Below the pieces are notes generated by a model. It ran no database searches and was not told the origin of the DNA. It saw only the letters and a list, made by a program, of their open reading frames with translations. This document shows, in pieces, positions 38,608 through 47,941 of a DNA stretch of 64,000 nucleotides (the stretch's first letter is position 1; each line of letters starts with the position of its first letter). This DNA is from Cyanobacterium sp. Dongsha4 (GTDB lineage: Bacteria > Cyanobacteriota > Cyanobacteriia > Cyanobacteriales > Cyanobacteriaceae), in NCBI RefSeq assembly GCF_036345015.1, contig NZ_CP084098.1:1253326-1317325 (forward strand). The letters run 5' to 3'. The translations under genes were made by a program, and so were the position numbers.

Positions 38608-39702
38608 ATGAATAAAAATTTAATTTTCGGTATTTTACTTATCTTTATTCCCATATCCATCGCTGGTCATTTTTTACATTGGGGAGAGGTTGTCATTTTT
38701 CTGAGTGCCGCCCTTGCCATTGTACCATTAGCGGCATTTATGGGAGAAGCTACGGAAAATATTGCGGTTGTCGTAGGACCTAATTTAGGAGGATTACTTA
38801 ATGCTACTTTTGGTAACGCTACAGAATTAATTTTGGCTTTTATCGCTTTAAAAAGTGGTTTTGTGCAAGTAGTAAAAGCAACTTTGACAGGTTCGATAAT
38901 TGGTAATTTACTATTAGTTATGGGATTTGCCATGTTTTTGGGAGGTTTACGTTTCAAAGAGCAAAATTTCCAACCAGCTACTGCCCGTTTAAATGCCTCT
39001 GCCATGAATTTAGCCGTTATCGCTATTTTACTGCCCACTGCGGTGCAATACACTTCTCAAGGTATTCCTAGCACCACGATGCAAACTCTTTCTGTGGCGG
39101 TAGCGGTAGTTTTGATTAGTGTTTATCTGTTGACTCTCCTTTTCTCTATGAAAACCCATTCCTATCTTTATGATGTTGGTATAGCAGAAAATGAAACGGA
39201 GGAAGAGTCAGAATCTTCTCATCAACCTAATATTGTATTTTGGATTTTTATCTTACTTATTGTTACAATTGGAGTTGCGATCGAATCTGAGTTATTAGTG
39301 GATTCGTTGGAAGAAGCTACCGCCGATTTAGGTTTACCTGCACTATTTACAGGGGTGATATTTTTACCCATTATTGGTAATGCCGCCGAACACGCTACGG
39401 CTGTAACTGTTGCGATTAAAAATAAAATGGATTTATCTGTCTCTGTGGCTGTAGGTTCAAGTTTACAAATTGCCTTATTTGTTGCCCCAGTTTTAGTAAT
39501 TATAGGTTGGTTTATTGGGCAACCGATGGATTTAAACTTTAATCCCTTTGAATTGGTGGCAGTGGCAGTATCCGTATTAATTGCCAATTCTATTAGCTCT
39601 GATGGTAACTCTAATTGGTTAGAAGGTATCTTATTATTGGCTACCTATGTGGTAATCGGATTAGCTTTCTATTTTCACCCAGTCATTGAAGGATTAGCTT
39701 AA
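38608..39702 (+). CDS. Calcium/proton exchanger (CaCA family, Cax type)
   Basis: A 364-residue membrane protein with about eleven hydrophobic segments. Two inverted alpha-repeats are typical of CAX: NATFGNATELILAFIALKSG in the first half and LPIIGNAAEHATAVTVAI in the second. An acidic loop between them (ENETEEESESS) is the usual central regulatory or cation-collecting stretch. It exports Ca2+ in exchange for protons and in cyanobacteria is linked to salt and alkaline-pH tolerance. Monocistronic. Length is full for the family. Confidence 0.92.
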   Translation: MNKNLIFGILLIFIPISIAGHFLHWGEVVIFLSAALAIVPLAAFMGEATENIAVVVGPNLGGLLNATFGNATELILAFIALKSGFVQVVKATLTGSIIGNLLLVMGFAMFLGGLRFKEQNFQPATARLNASAMNLAVIAILLPTAVQYTSQGIPSTTMQTLSVAVAVVLISVYLLTLLFSMKTHSYLYDVGIAENETEEESESSHQPNIVFWIFILLIVTIGVAIESELLVDSLEEATADLGLPALFTGVIFLPIIGNAAEHATAVTVAIKNKMDLSVSVAVGSSLQIALFVAPVLVIIGWFIGQPMDLNFNPFELVAVAVSVLIANSISSDGNSNWLEGILLLATYVVIGLAFYFHPVIEGLA

Positions 39703-39784
39703 GTTATTGACTACTATCACTTCCTTCTCCTCAACCCCCAACATCCCAAGATTTTTTCCATCTCAGCTACTTTCGACTCTTGTG

Positions 39785-39812
39785 CAACAAATAATCAAAT
39801 CAATTTTTGTTG
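39785..39812. promoter_or_regulatory. Inverted repeat upstream of the arsenite transporter gene
   Basis: CAACAAA and TTTGTTG arms are separated by 14 bp, about 75 bp before the acr3 start. ArsR-family repressors bind AT-rich inverted repeats in such promoters, so this is a possible operator. The match to a published ArsR consensus is not close, and no arsR gene is in the window. Confidence 0.3.
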
Positions 39813-39885
39813 TTAAGTAATAAGCTAGAATTTTAGATATAAGAGCATTATTTATAAATAACATCAACTCTAATTGATTAATTTT

Positions 39886-41019
39886 ATGGGAAAGTCATTG
39901 AATAAGTGTGCGGAAAAAGCAGGAAGTGATTTAAGTTTTTTTGAGAAATATCTTACCCTCTGGATTCTGATTTGTATTGTTATCGGTATTGGTTTGGGGC
40001 GTATATTTCCATCTTTAGCACAAAACCTCGATCGCCTCAACGTTTATAATGTTTCTATTCCTATTGCCATATGTCTATTTTTCATGATGTATCCAATTAT
40101 GGTGAAGATAGACTTTTCTCAAGCGGTAAAAGCAGTCAAAACACCAAAGCCTGTAATTTTAACCTTGGTTGTTAACTGGTTGATAAAACCCTTTTCCATG
40201 GTAATCTTTGCCCAATTTTTCTTGGGATGGCTATTTGTTGGTTGGTTACAGGAAACCGAGATAATTAGAGGAGTAGAAGTCAGTTTGAGTAATTCCTATA
40301 TTGCAGGATGTATCTTGTTAGGTATTGCTCCTTGTACAGCAATGGTGTTAATGTGGGGTTATCTTTCCTATAGTAATCAGGCTCATACTTTGGTAATGGT
40401 AGCGGTAAACTCTTTGACGATGTTACTGCTTTATGCACCGTTAGGAAAATGGTTATTATCCGCTAATGATTTAATTGTACCATGGCAAACAATTGTTTTA
40501 TCAGTCATCATCTATGTGGGTTTACCATTAATAACTGCTTTGTTAAGTCGCTACTGGATTTTTAAATATAAAGGCAGACAATGGTTTGAAAATAGTTTCC
40601 TTTCTTATCTCACTCCTATTTCCATTACTGCTTTATTAGCTACTTTGATTCTCCTATTTGCGTTTAAAGGGGAATTAATCATTAATAATCCTTTTCATAT
40701 TATCCTCATTGCTATTCCCTTATTAGTGCAAACCAACTTTATCTTCTTGATTACCTATGCCATAGCCCTAAAACTGGACTTAGTTTATGAAGATGCCGCC
40801 CCTACAGCTTTGATTGGTGCTAGTAATCATTTTGAAGTTGCGATCGCAACTGCGGTGATGTTATTTGGTTTAAATTCAGGAGCGGCTTTAGCCACAGTGG
40901 TAGGGGTATTAATAGAAGTGCCAGTAATGTTATTTTTAGTGGAAATTTGCAAAAAAACAGCATCATGGTTTAAAAGAGAGCCAGAAAAAGCCACTTTACT
41001 AGACCCTAGACTAATTTAA
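39886..41019 (+). CDS. acr3: Arsenite efflux transporter, ACR3 family
   Basis: A 377-residue protein with about ten membrane helices and the signature blocks of ACR3: [33 protein letters not shown] with the essential Cys, [15 protein letters not shown], and [13 protein letters not shown]. It is a plasma-membrane carrier that extrudes As(III), probably coupled to the proton gradient. The start is the ATG at 39886; a TTG-initiated frame 12 bp earlier adds only four residues. arsR, arsH and arsC are not adjacent, unlike the usual arsBHC cluster. Confidence 0.92.
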   Translation: MGKSLNKCAEKAGSDLSFFEKYLTLWILICIVIGIGLGRIFPSLAQNLDRLNVYNVSIPIAICLFFMMYPIMVKIDFSQAVKAVKTPKPVILTLVVNWLIKPFSMVIFAQFFLGWLFVGWLQETEIIRGVEVSLSNSYIAGCILLGIAPCTAMVLMWGYLSYSNQAHTLVMVAVNSLTMLLLYAPLGKWLLSANDLIVPWQTIVLSVIIYVGLPLITALLSRYWIFKYKGRQWFENSFLSYLTPISITALLATLILLFAFKGELIINNPFHIILIAIPLLVQTNFIFLITYAIALKLDLVYEDAAPTALIGASNHFEVAIATAVMLFGLNSGAALATVVGVLIEVPVMLFLVEICKKTASWFKREPEKATLLDPRLI

Positions 41020-41149
41020 CCTGAATTCGATTTCAAATTGTCGGTTAGAGTAGGCAAGAGGCAAAGAAAAAAGGTCAAAGGGCAAAGGTAAATAGTGAAT
41101 AGGGAATAGGCAATGGTTTAATAATATGGTTTAATAATTAAGAATTAAT

Positions 41150-41331
41150 AACTCCGAACCCCGAACTCCGAACTCCGAACTCCGAACCCCGAACCCCGAA
41201 CCCCGAACTCCGAACTCCGAACCCCGAACTCCGAACTCCGAACTCCGAACCCCGAACTCCGAACTCCGAACTCCGAACCCCGAACTCCGAACCCCGAACT
41301 CCGAACTCCGAACTCCGAACTCCGAACCCCG
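41150..41331 (+). repeat. 26-unit heptamer tandem repeat (AACTCCG/AACCCCG)
   Basis: Twenty-six unbroken 7-bp units, each either AACTCCG or AACCCCG, fill nearly half of the 383-bp gap between acr3 and the PTPS-like gene. It belongs to the class of short tandemly repeated heptanucleotides known from cyanobacteria. Because 21 bp is three units and seven codons, the minus strand has an accidental open frame encoding repeats of SSEFGVR; it is not a gene. The remaining gap sequence is AT-rich, with no further feature seen. Confidence 0.95.
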
Positions 41332-41402
41332 AACCAACCTTATTATGGTAAATTAAAAAAGGAATCTTAAAAAATCTTAAAATTTAAGCCATAATATTTT
41401 TC

Positions 41403-42266
41403 ATGGAATGTATCGTCAATCGTCGAGCGAAATTCAGTGCCAGTCATCGCTATTGGTTGCCAGAGTTATCAGAAGCGGAAAATCAACAGCGTTTCGGGGC
41501 AAATAGTCGTTTTCCGGGGCATGGACACAATTATGTCTTATATGTTTCTCTCATCGGGGAATTAGACAAGTATGGAATGGTACAGAATTTATCTGAAGTC
41601 AAAAAAGTCATTAAGGATGAAGTAACCAGCCAATTAGATTACAGCTATCTTAATGATACTTGGGCAGAATTTCAACAAACTTTACCAACCACAGAAAATA
41701 TTGCTAAGGTGATATGGGAGCGTTTATCGCCTCATTTACCACTTGTTGATATACAACTATACGAACATCCTCAACTTTGGGTTAATTATCAAGGAAATAA
41801 TATGGAAGCTACTTTAACTGTTCAAACTCATTTTAGCGCCGCTCATCGTTTAGCTTTACCTGAATTAAGTTTAGAAGAAAATACGGAAATTTATGGTAAG
41901 TGCGCACGTGTCAATGGTCATGGACATAATTATCATTTAGAAGTGTCAGTAACGGGAGAAATGGATGCTCGTACTGGTATGATTGTGGACTTAGGAGAGT
42001 TACAAAAAGCCATTAATGATTATGTAGTTGAACCTTTTGATCATACTTTTCTTAATAAGGATATTCCATATTTTGCTGATGTTGTGCCTACGGCGGAAAA
42101 TATTGCTGTATATATTGCTCAATTATTAAAAGATCCGATCGCATCTTTGGGAGTAGAATTAGATAAAGTCAAATTGATTGAAAGTCCTAATAATTCCTGT
42201 GAGATTTACTGCCGCAAAGGGGTTTTAAATCAGTCACCAGCAAACCATCAAGTAGCCCTTGTTTAG
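41403..42266 (+). CDS. Tandem 6-pyruvoyl-tetrahydropterin synthase family (QueD/PTPS) protein
   Basis: A 287-residue protein made of two PTPS domains, 1-130 and 135-270. The second is complete: zinc His in HFSAAHR (H148) and NGHGH (H173, H175), catalytic Cys C167, the D213-H214 pair and E260. The first keeps the zinc histidines (H15, H40, H42) and E121, but has N34 at the Cys position and D79-Y80 in place of Asp-His, so it is probably inactive. The product may be carboxytetrahydropterin (queuosine pathway) or a tetrahydropterin; queG lies elsewhere in the window. Monocistronic. Confidence 0.87.
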   Translation: MECIVNRRAKFSASHRYWLPELSEAENQQRFGANSRFPGHGHNYVLYVSLIGELDKYGMVQNLSEVKKVIKDEVTSQLDYSYLNDTWAEFQQTLPTTENIAKVIWERLSPHLPLVDIQLYEHPQLWVNYQGNNMEATLTVQTHFSAAHRLALPELSLEENTEIYGKCARVNGHGHNYHLEVSVTGEMDARTGMIVDLGELQKAINDYVVEPFDHTFLNKDIPYFADVVPTAENIAVYIAQLLKDPIASLGVELDKVKLIESPNNSCEIYCRKGVLNQSPANHQVALV

Positions 42267-42321
42267 TGAATAAAAGGGCGGTATTGGGCAAGGGGCAAAA
42301 GTAAATAGTTGATAATTAATA

Positions 42322-42353
42322 ACCCCGAACCCCGAACTCCTAACCCCGAACTC
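42322..42353 (+). repeat. Short heptamer tandem repeat (AACCCCG/AACTCCT)
   Basis: About four 7-bp units of the same family as the array at 41150: AACCCCG, AACCCCG, AACTCCT, AACCCCG, then AACTCTGG. It lies between the PTPS-like gene and aroC, with nothing else recognisable in that 154-bp gap. Confidence 0.6.
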
Positions 42354-42420
42354 TGGTAACGTTGCTTATTGCTTATGGTAACCAGTAAACTTAAACCCAG
42401 ACTATATTGATAAATTATTC

Positions 42421-43512
42421 ATGAGCAGTATATTTGGAAAATTATTCACTATATCAACTTTTGGAGAATCTCACGGTGGCGGAGTAGGGGTAATAGTGGA
42501 TGGTTGCCCTCCCCGTGTTGAAATTAGTGCCGAAGAAATTCAAGAAGAATTAAACCGTCGTAAACCCGGACAGAGCAAAATTACTACTCCCCGTCAAGAA
42601 TCTGATTTGTGCGAAATTGTATCAGGAGTTTTTCAAGGGAAAACATTAGGCACTCCCATCGCCATTTTAGTTAGAAATAAGGATGCTCGTTCCCAAGATT
42701 ACGATGAAATGGCGGTTAAATATCGACCTTCTCACGCTGATGCTACCTATGATGCTAAATATGGTATTCGTAATTGGCAAGGTGGTGGACGTTCTTCCGC
42801 AAGGGAAACTATCGGTAGAGTGGCAGGAGGTGCGATCGCAAAAAAAATTCTCCATCAAATCGCAGGAGTTGAAATTATCGCCTATGTCAAAACTATCAAG
42901 GATATTAGTGCCAATGTGGATCAAGAAACTGTTACTCTCGAACAAGTAGAAAGTAATATAGTTAGATGTCCTGATAGTGTAGCCGCCGAAAAGATGATCG
43001 AGTTAATTGATCAAATTAGACGGGAAAAAGACTCTTTAGGTGGTGTTGTGGAATGTGTAGTCAGAAACGTGCCTAAAGGTTTGGGTGAACCTGTGTTCGA
43101 TAAATTAGAAGCTGATTTAGCTAAAGCAATTATGTCATTACCAGCTACTAAAGGCTTTGAAATTGGTTCTGGGTTTGAAGGAACATTATTAACAGGCAGT
43201 CAACATAATGATGAGTTTTATCTTGATGAAGCAGGAAATACTCGTACTATGACAAACCGCTCTGGAGGTATTCAGGGGGGAATCAGTAACGGAGAGAATA
43301 TTGTTATCAGGGCGGCATTTAAACCCACTGCTACCATTGGCAAAGAACAAAAAACCGTTACTAAAGAGGGAGAAGAAACTGTTTTAGCCGCAAAAGGCAG
43401 ACATGATCCTTGTGTGTTACCAAGGGCTGTACCAATGGTTGAAGCAATGGTTGCGTTGGTACTATGTGATCATTTATTACGTCATCATGCTCAATGTGAG
43501 TTAGATATTTAG
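42421..43512 (+). CDS. aroC: Chorismate synthase AroC
   Basis: A 363-residue enzyme with the three signature blocks: [17 protein letters not shown] near the start, [20 protein letters not shown] in the middle and [14 protein letters not shown] then [20 protein letters not shown] near the end. It converts 5-enolpyruvylshikimate 3-phosphate to chorismate using reduced FMN, the last common step to aromatic amino acids, quinones and folate. Full length and unambiguous. Monocistronic, convergent with ureF. Confidence 0.97.
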   Translation: MSSIFGKLFTISTFGESHGGGVGVIVDGCPPRVEISAEEIQEELNRRKPGQSKITTPRQESDLCEIVSGVFQGKTLGTPIAILVRNKDARSQDYDEMAVKYRPSHADATYDAKYGIRNWQGGGRSSARETIGRVAGGAIAKKILHQIAGVEIIAYVKTIKDISANVDQETVTLEQVESNIVRCPDSVAAEKMIELIDQIRREKDSLGGVVECVVRNVPKGLGEPVFDKLEADLAKAIMSLPATKGFEIGSGFEGTLLTGSQHNDEFYLDEAGNTRTMTNRSGGIQGGISNGENIVIRAAFKPTATIGKEQKTVTKEGEETVLAAKGRHDPCVLPRAVPMVEAMVALVLCDHLLRHHAQCELDI

Positions 43513-43531
43513 GATTTGCTTATTGCCCTCA

Positions 43532-43549
43532 CTCCCCTTAAAAGGGGAG
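43532..43549. repeat. Perfect 8-bp hairpin between aroC and ureF
   Basis: CTCCCCTT/AAGGGGAG with a 2-bp centre lies 19 bp after the aroC stop and 50 bp from the ureF stop. It resembles the GC-rich palindromic elements at 45579 and 61055. It could act as a bidirectional transcript end, but no T-run follows on either strand. Confidence 0.55.
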
Positions 43550-43599
43550 ACACAGAGGAGTTTCCCTATTGCATTGTCTTTATTACTAATTGTTAATTG

Positions 43600-44280
43600 T
43601 TAACTACGAAAAAGCCTACTATATAAAGTTTCGTGATGGATACTGGCAAAAGATAAACCCCAACTACAGGAGGCTAATTGATCATCTTGAAGATTAATTA
43701 TTTGTTGAGTAGTATTAATAATAGATTCATGTAAATTAAAAATCAATTTTTGTCCTTCTGTTTGTCCTAAAGGTATTAATTTAACTCCTCCATTTACTAG
43801 GTTATTGAGCCAACTGTGAAGATAGCCCCATAGCATTTCTTTAGGGGGTATTTGACTATAAGCACTTATAATCCCAAATGCGATCGCACTATTGCAGGGA
43901 GAATCAAAATTATCAATAACGGATTTTAGTTTCTTATCATCTGGTATTAGCTGGAGAGTTAGACGACATAAACTTTTCCCCATCTGCCAACTTTGCTCTC
44001 TTAATTCTTTGGTTTCACGGGAGGCACTTAGCCAGTTATTCCAATAATATAACCCCTCACAATCATCATTGAGATAACAATCATAAGCTCGGAGTGCGAT
44101 CGCACCCTCAATCCGAATTGAACCGTAAAATAACTCATTTTCTAGCCATTGTCGTAAACTTTCACCATTGGTGATATTGCCGTTTTCCACCAAAAACTCT
44201 AAGCCTTCAGAATAACTATAAGCCCCCAAAGGTAAGCTAGAATTACATAGCTGTAGTAAAGATAATAAATAATTTGACAT
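43600..44280 (-). CDS. ureF: Urease accessory protein UreF
   Basis: A 226-residue all-helical protein with the family hallmarks NSSLPLGAYSYSEGLEF near the start, LSASRETKELREQSWQMGKSL in the middle and a second-half NLVNGGVKLIPLGQTEGQKL. UreF, with UreG, UreD and UreH-type partners, controls GTP-dependent nickel delivery into urease. Other urease genes are not adjacent, as is common in cyanobacteria with scattered ure genes. With the urtDE locus in this window it shows that the organism can take up and use urea. No NtcA box is visible in its short upstream region. Confidence 0.93.
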   Translation of the reverse strand: MSNYLLSLLQLCNSSLPLGAYSYSEGLEFLVENGNITNGESLRQWLENELFYGSIRIEGAIALRAYDCYLNDDCEGLYYWNNWLSASRETKELREQSWQMGKSLCRLTLQLIPDDKKLKSVIDNFDSPCNSAIAFGIISAYSQIPPKEMLWGYLHSWLNNLVNGGVKLIPLGQTEGQKLIFNLHESIINTTQQIINLQDDQLASCSWGLSFASIHHETLYSRLFRS

Positions 44281-44382
44281 TACAAGTGCTTAATAAATGA
44301 GCAGAAATAAACTGATGATTAACTAGAGAACTATAATAAAAAAAATCAAAGCCATTGCTTAAGCTATTTACCCACCATAATT

Positions 44383-44892
44383 ATGACTAATACCAATCTA
44401 CAATATCCTATCTTTGGACCTCAAATAAAATGCCCCCATTGTCGTCAAACCATAGATGCTTTAACCCTGACAGATAGTTACCTATGTCCTCGTCATGGAG
44501 CTTTTGAGGCTAATCCTGAAACAGAAGTATTAGTTCATTTACAGTCGGGCAGACAATGGCGTTTGTGGGAGCATAAATGGTATCGTCAACATACTCATCC
44601 TGATGGTATTCGCTTTGAAATTCATGAAGCCTTAGATCGTCTTTATACTGAGGGATACCGTGCAACAAAAGTAATTATAGCAGAACGTTACTATAACCTA
44701 ATTAGTTCTTATTTAGATAAAGGCAACAATTGGCAAGGAAATCAAGAAAGCAAGTTATATAAACTATATGGGTTGCCCGTAGAATTTAGTCATAAATCTG
44801 ATGCCGAGCCTTGTTGGGAAGTGATTAACTTTGTGTTAGAAAAGGAAAAAGGCACTCCTTCCCGTTATCCTTATTTTCGTCTTTTTGAATAA
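44383..44892 (+). CDS. TIGR02652 family protein with zinc-ribbon-like start
   Basis: A 169-residue soluble protein. Residues 17-40 hold CPHCRQTIDALTL then YLCPRHGAF, a rubredoxin/zinc-ribbon-like Cys set. Then come SGRQWRLWEHKWYRQHTHPD, the conserved core, and RYYNLISSYL. These are features of a cyanobacteria-restricted family (TIGR02652) of unknown function. The Cys pattern suggests metal binding. It is divergent from ureF, about 100 bp apart. Confidence 0.75.
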   Translation: MTNTNLQYPIFGPQIKCPHCRQTIDALTLTDSYLCPRHGAFEANPETEVLVHLQSGRQWRLWEHKWYRQHTHPDGIRFEIHEALDRLYTEGYRATKVIIAERYYNLISSYLDKGNNWQGNQESKLYKLYGLPVEFSHKSDAEPCWEVINFVLEKEKGTPSRYPYFRLFE

Positions 44893-44934
44893 TATACTTA
44901 ATCTTAGTTAAATATGGGAATATCGGATAAGGGT

Positions 44935-44979
44935 AGGTATCAGGAGGTTGCAGGTTGCAAGTTGCAGGTTGCAGGTATT
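44935..44979 (+). repeat. Heptamer tandem repeat (AGGTTGC)
   Basis: AGGTATC, a 3-bp interruption, then AGGTTGC, AGGTTGC, AAGTTGC, AGGTTGC and AGGTATT in 7-bp register. It is the same family as 22158-22213. Short frames reading through it (MQVAGCR...) are repeat-encoded and not genes. Confidence 0.65.
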
Positions 44980-45043
44980 GGGAAGAAATGAGTTCGGAGT
45001 TTTTAATTATTCACTATTTACCTTTGCCCTTTTTACTTTGCCC

Positions 45044-45104
45044 CTTGCCCTTTTCTCATCATTCATCGAAGAAAATTTATCCCGAATTCAGGTTAATTAT
45101 GATT
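45044..45104 (+). repeat. Interspersed intergenic repeat, copy 2
   Basis: Closely matches 10914-10978: CCTTGCCCTTTTC, then GAAAATTTATCC, then a TTCAGGTTA ending. As with copy 1, it ends at the start codon of the next gene. Confidence 0.55.
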
Positions 45105-45545
45105 CATCATATTTCAATTCGCACTGCTGATATAATGAGTGCGATCGCATTTTATGAATTATTAGGTTTTACGGTAAAGGAAAGATTCACCACAGGTTAC
45201 ACCCTTGCTTGTTGGCTAGAAGGGGAAGGAGGAAGACTAGAATTAATGCAAATACCACAACCAAAACCAGCCCCAGATGCTTTTAATGATGAACACTATG
45301 TTGGTTACTATCACTTCACTTTAGATATTACAGAAAAAAGAATAGATTTACCCACATGGTTAGAACAATTAAAACAAAAATTTTGGCGTGAAAGTCAAAT
45401 AGATAATTCTAAAATTTCACCGTTAAAAATTCTGCTTCCCCCTCAACAACAAATGATTGAAAATCAACTGTATGAAGTAGCTTTTATTGCTGATACAGAT
45501 AACCTACCCATTGAAATAATTCGGCTTTGTGAAAAAAGTCCTTGA
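45099..45545 (+). CDS. VOC (glyoxalase/dioxygenase superfamily) protein
   Basis: A 148-residue protein beginning MIHHISIRTADIMSAIAFYE, with a first beta-alpha-beta module containing the metal-ligand-like His, LLGFTVKERF and GGRLELMQIP. A second module has YYHFTLDI and ends in NLPIEIIRL. This is the vicinal-oxygen-chelate fold, used by glyoxalases, dioxygenases and resistance proteins; the substrate is not readable. The start is the ATG at 45099, because the longer frame begins inside the upstream heptamer repeat. It may be cotranscribed with the DUF255 gene, 125 bp downstream past a palindromic repeat. Confidence 0.8.
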   Translation: MIHHISIRTADIMSAIAFYELLGFTVKERFTTGYTLACWLEGEGGRLELMQIPQPKPAPDAFNDEHYVGYYHFTLDITEKRIDLPTWLEQLKQKFWRESQIDNSKISPLKILLPPQQQMIENQLYEVAFIADTDNLPIEIIRLCEKSP

Positions 45546-45578
45546 ATAATGGGAAAGTAATAATTAAACTCTTTTGCC

Positions 45579-45622
45579 CTCCCCCCTCTCGAGGGGGGAT
45601 AAAGGGGGGTTTGCCTCTTGCC
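45579..45622 (+). repeat. GC-rich palindromic element, copy 1
   Basis: The core CCCCCCTCTCGAGGGGGG is followed by ATAAAGGGGGGTTTGCCTCTTGCC. The same element is inverted at 61055-61098. It looks like a small non-autonomous or REP-like repeat. It sits 49 bp before the start of the DUF255 gene. Confidence 0.8.
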
Positions 45623-45670
45623 TTTTTACTTTTGCATTGTTGCCCGTTAAAAATTTATTCATTAACTACC

Positions 45671-47701
45671 ATGACAAATCATCTTATTAATACTCAAAGT
45701 TTATACTTACAAAAACACGCCCATAATCCGATTAATTGGTGGTATTGGTGCGATGAAGCCCTTAATTTAGCAAAGCAGGAGGATAAGCCTATTTTTCTCT
45801 CTATTGGTTATTCTAGCTGTCACTGGTGTACCGTTATGGAGGGAGAAGCCTTTTCTGATGATGCGATCGCATCTTACCTTAACGATAATTTTATCTCAAT
45901 AAAGGTCGATCGGGAAGAACGCCCCGACATTGATAGTATCTATATGACAGCTTTACAGATGATGACAGGGCAAGGAGGATGGCCTTTAAATATATTTCTT
46001 TCCCCCGACGATTTAGCACCTTTTTACGGTGGTACATATTTCCCTATTGAACCTCGTTATGGCAGACCAGGATTTTTACAGATTTTACAAGCTCTTCATG
46101 ATTTTTATCATGATAAATCAGATAAATTTTTATCATTGAAAAACGAAATTGTCAAGGGTTTAGAAACAAATAGTAATATAATTTTTACCTCAGAAAATCA
46201 ACTAACTCCAGAATTATTACAACAAGGTATTACCAATAATAGTAAGGTTATCGCCAGAAATGATTATGGTTCGCCCCGTTTCCCGATGATGCCTTACAGT
46301 AATATTACGTTGCAAGGGGGAGTTAAAGACGAAAATTGTCGAGATTTGGCAATCAGAAGAGCCTTAGACTTAGTTAATGGGGGTATTTATGATCATGTGG
46401 GTGGTGGTTTTCATCGCTATACCGTTGATGCTACTTGGACTGTACCTCACTTTGAAAAAATGCTCTATGATAATGGCTTAATTATGGAGTTTTTAGCGAA
46501 TTTATGGGCTAATGGTGCTGAAATACCAGAAATAAAAAGAGCTTGTGAGGGTATAAAAGATTGGTTAAAAAGAGAAATGACTTCGGAAAAAGGTTATTTT
46601 TATGCGGCACAGGATGCGGATAATTTTGCCGATATTCATCACATTGAACCAGAAGAAGGAGAATTTTATGTCTGGAGTTATCACCAATTAAAAGAGATAT
46701 TATCAGCAGAAGAATTTAATGCTTTTATTGATACTTTTATCATTAGTGAAGATGGAAATTTTGAAAGTAAAAATATTTTACAAAAAAGAGAAGATAAGCC
46801 CATTAATGAGATAATTAATAATGCCTTAGATAAACTCTTTAAAGTTCGTTATGGAGAAGAAAGAAACTCCTTAGAAAAGTTTTCTCCTGCTAAAAATAAT
46901 CAAGAAGCAAAAACTGTTCAATGGTTAGGTAGAATACCCCCCGTAACCGATACAAAAATGATTCTTGCTTGGAATAGTTTAATGATTTCTGGGTTAGCTA
47001 CTGCTTATGGTGTTTTTCAAGATGCTAGTTATTTAGATTTAGCAGAAAAAGCAACGGAATTTATCCTTAATCATCAATGGGAAAATGGACGTTTACATCG
47101 TCTTAATTATGAGGGAAATGTTGCCGTTTTCGCCCAAAGTGAAGACTATAGTTTATTTATTAAAGCCTTATTAGATTTAGCCCAAAATCATCCCACTAAT
47201 ACATATTTTTACTTGAATCAAGCCATAAAAATTCAAGCTGAATTTAATCAATTTTGTCAGGATAAACAACAAGGAGGATATTATAACAATGCCCATGATA
47301 ATAGCAGTGATTTATTAATTAGAGAAAAAAGTTATATCGATAATGCTACGCCTTCTCCCAATGGAATTGCGATCGCAAATTTAGTTCGTTTGCACCTATT
47401 TACTGATGAAGAAAAATACCTAGATGAAGCAGAAAAAACCCTAAAATTATTTAGTGACATTATGAATAAAGCAAGTACCAGTTGTCCTAGTTTATTTACC
47501 GCCTTAAACTGGTATTTAAACCGCACCAGTGTCAAAACCACAAAAAACACAAAACTACAACTTATCAAAAAATACTTACCTAATACGGTTATTCGTACCG
47601 ATGAGGAATTACCATCTAATAGTATTGCTGTGGTGTGTCGAGGAGTATCTTGTTTTGAACCAGCAACCACTATAACCCAATTGTGGCAACAATTAAGCTA
47701 G
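45671..47701 (+). CDS. DUF255 thioredoxin-domain protein (YyaL/spermatogenesis-associated 20 family)
   Basis: A 676-residue protein. The N-terminal thioredoxin-like domain starts at MTNHLINTQSLYLQKHAHNP with the redox pair in SSCHWCTVMEGEAFSD. A large six-hairpin-type domain follows, with DHVGGGFHRYTVDATWTVPH, HFEKMLYDN and LAWNSLMISGLA. The family is widespread but its activity is not established; a glycoside-epimerase-like fold is inferred. The start is the ATG at 45671: upstream in-frame codons lie in the palindromic repeat (encoding PSRGGIKGGLPL) and are not family sequence. Cytoplasmic, monocistronic or with the VOC gene. Confidence 0.88.
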   Translation: MTNHLINTQSLYLQKHAHNPINWWYWCDEALNLAKQEDKPIFLSIGYSSCHWCTVMEGEAFSDDAIASYLNDNFISIKVDREERPDIDSIYMTALQMMTGQGGWPLNIFLSPDDLAPFYGGTYFPIEPRYGRPGFLQILQALHDFYHDKSDKFLSLKNEIVKGLETNSNIIFTSENQLTPELLQQGITNNSKVIARNDYGSPRFPMMPYSNITLQGGVKDENCRDLAIRRALDLVNGGIYDHVGGGFHRYTVDATWTVPHFEKMLYDNGLIMEFLANLWANGAEIPEIKRACEGIKDWLKREMTSEKGYFYAAQDADNFADIHHIEPEEGEFYVWSYHQLKEILSAEEFNAFIDTFIISEDGNFESKNILQKREDKPINEIINNALDKLFKVRYGEERNSLEKFSPAKNNQEAKTVQWLGRIPPVTDTKMILAWNSLMISGLATAYGVFQDASYLDLAEKATEFILNHQWENGRLHRLNYEGNVAVFAQSEDYSLFIKALLDLAQNHPTNTYFYLNQAIKIQAEFNQFCQDKQQGGYYNNAHDNSSDLLIREKSYIDNATPSPNGIAIANLVRLHLFTDEEKYLDEAEKTLKLFSDIMNKASTSCPSLFTALNWYLNRTSVKTTKNTKLQLIKKYLPNTVIRTDEELPSNSIAVVCRGVSCFEPATTITQLWQQLS

Positions 47702-47941
47702 TTTAAAAAGATAATTTTTGCTACATTTTGGGCTTCTAGCCTTCATTAACCTCTGTTAGGCTTAAACATATCCGATAAAAGTAGGTGTCAAGTTTTGAGG
47801 GGATGAGAGGAGAGGAGGAAACAAGTAATAAGTAATGATTAATTAAAGATTAAACTAATAATTTACATACTTAAAGTAATAGAGTCTTAAATATTTTTTT
47901 CAGTAAAATAAGATTTAGACTTTGAGACAAATTAGCTGAGT

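Noticed and set aside
38667-39053. 128-codon open frame antisense to the calcium exchanger gene
   Set aside because: It lies wholly inside a strong membrane-protein gene on the other strand, and its composition is Lys/Ala/Asn-rich shadow coding.
39222-39587. 121-codon open frame antisense to the calcium exchanger gene
   Set aside because: Same reason: shadow of a membrane-protein gene, with no recognisable domain.
41150-41331. Possible CRISPR array
   Set aside because: Units are 7 bp with no spacers, and no cas genes are nearby.
41131-41337. Open frame of 68 codons on the minus strand encoding SSEFGVR repeats
   Set aside because: It is created by the 7-bp repeat (21 bp = 7 codons). It has no non-repeat coding sequence and no ribosome binding site.
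43532-43549. Intrinsic terminator for aroC or ureF
   Set aside because: The stem is perfect but no T-run follows on either strand, so it was listed only as a hairpin repeat.
44948-45098. Short frames and an upstream start for the VOC protein
   Set aside because: They begin in the heptamer repeat, and the VOC fold starts at the ATG at 45099.
45542-45670. N-terminal extension of the DUF255 protein
   Set aside because: It reads through the palindromic repeat, and family sequence starts at the ATG at 45671.
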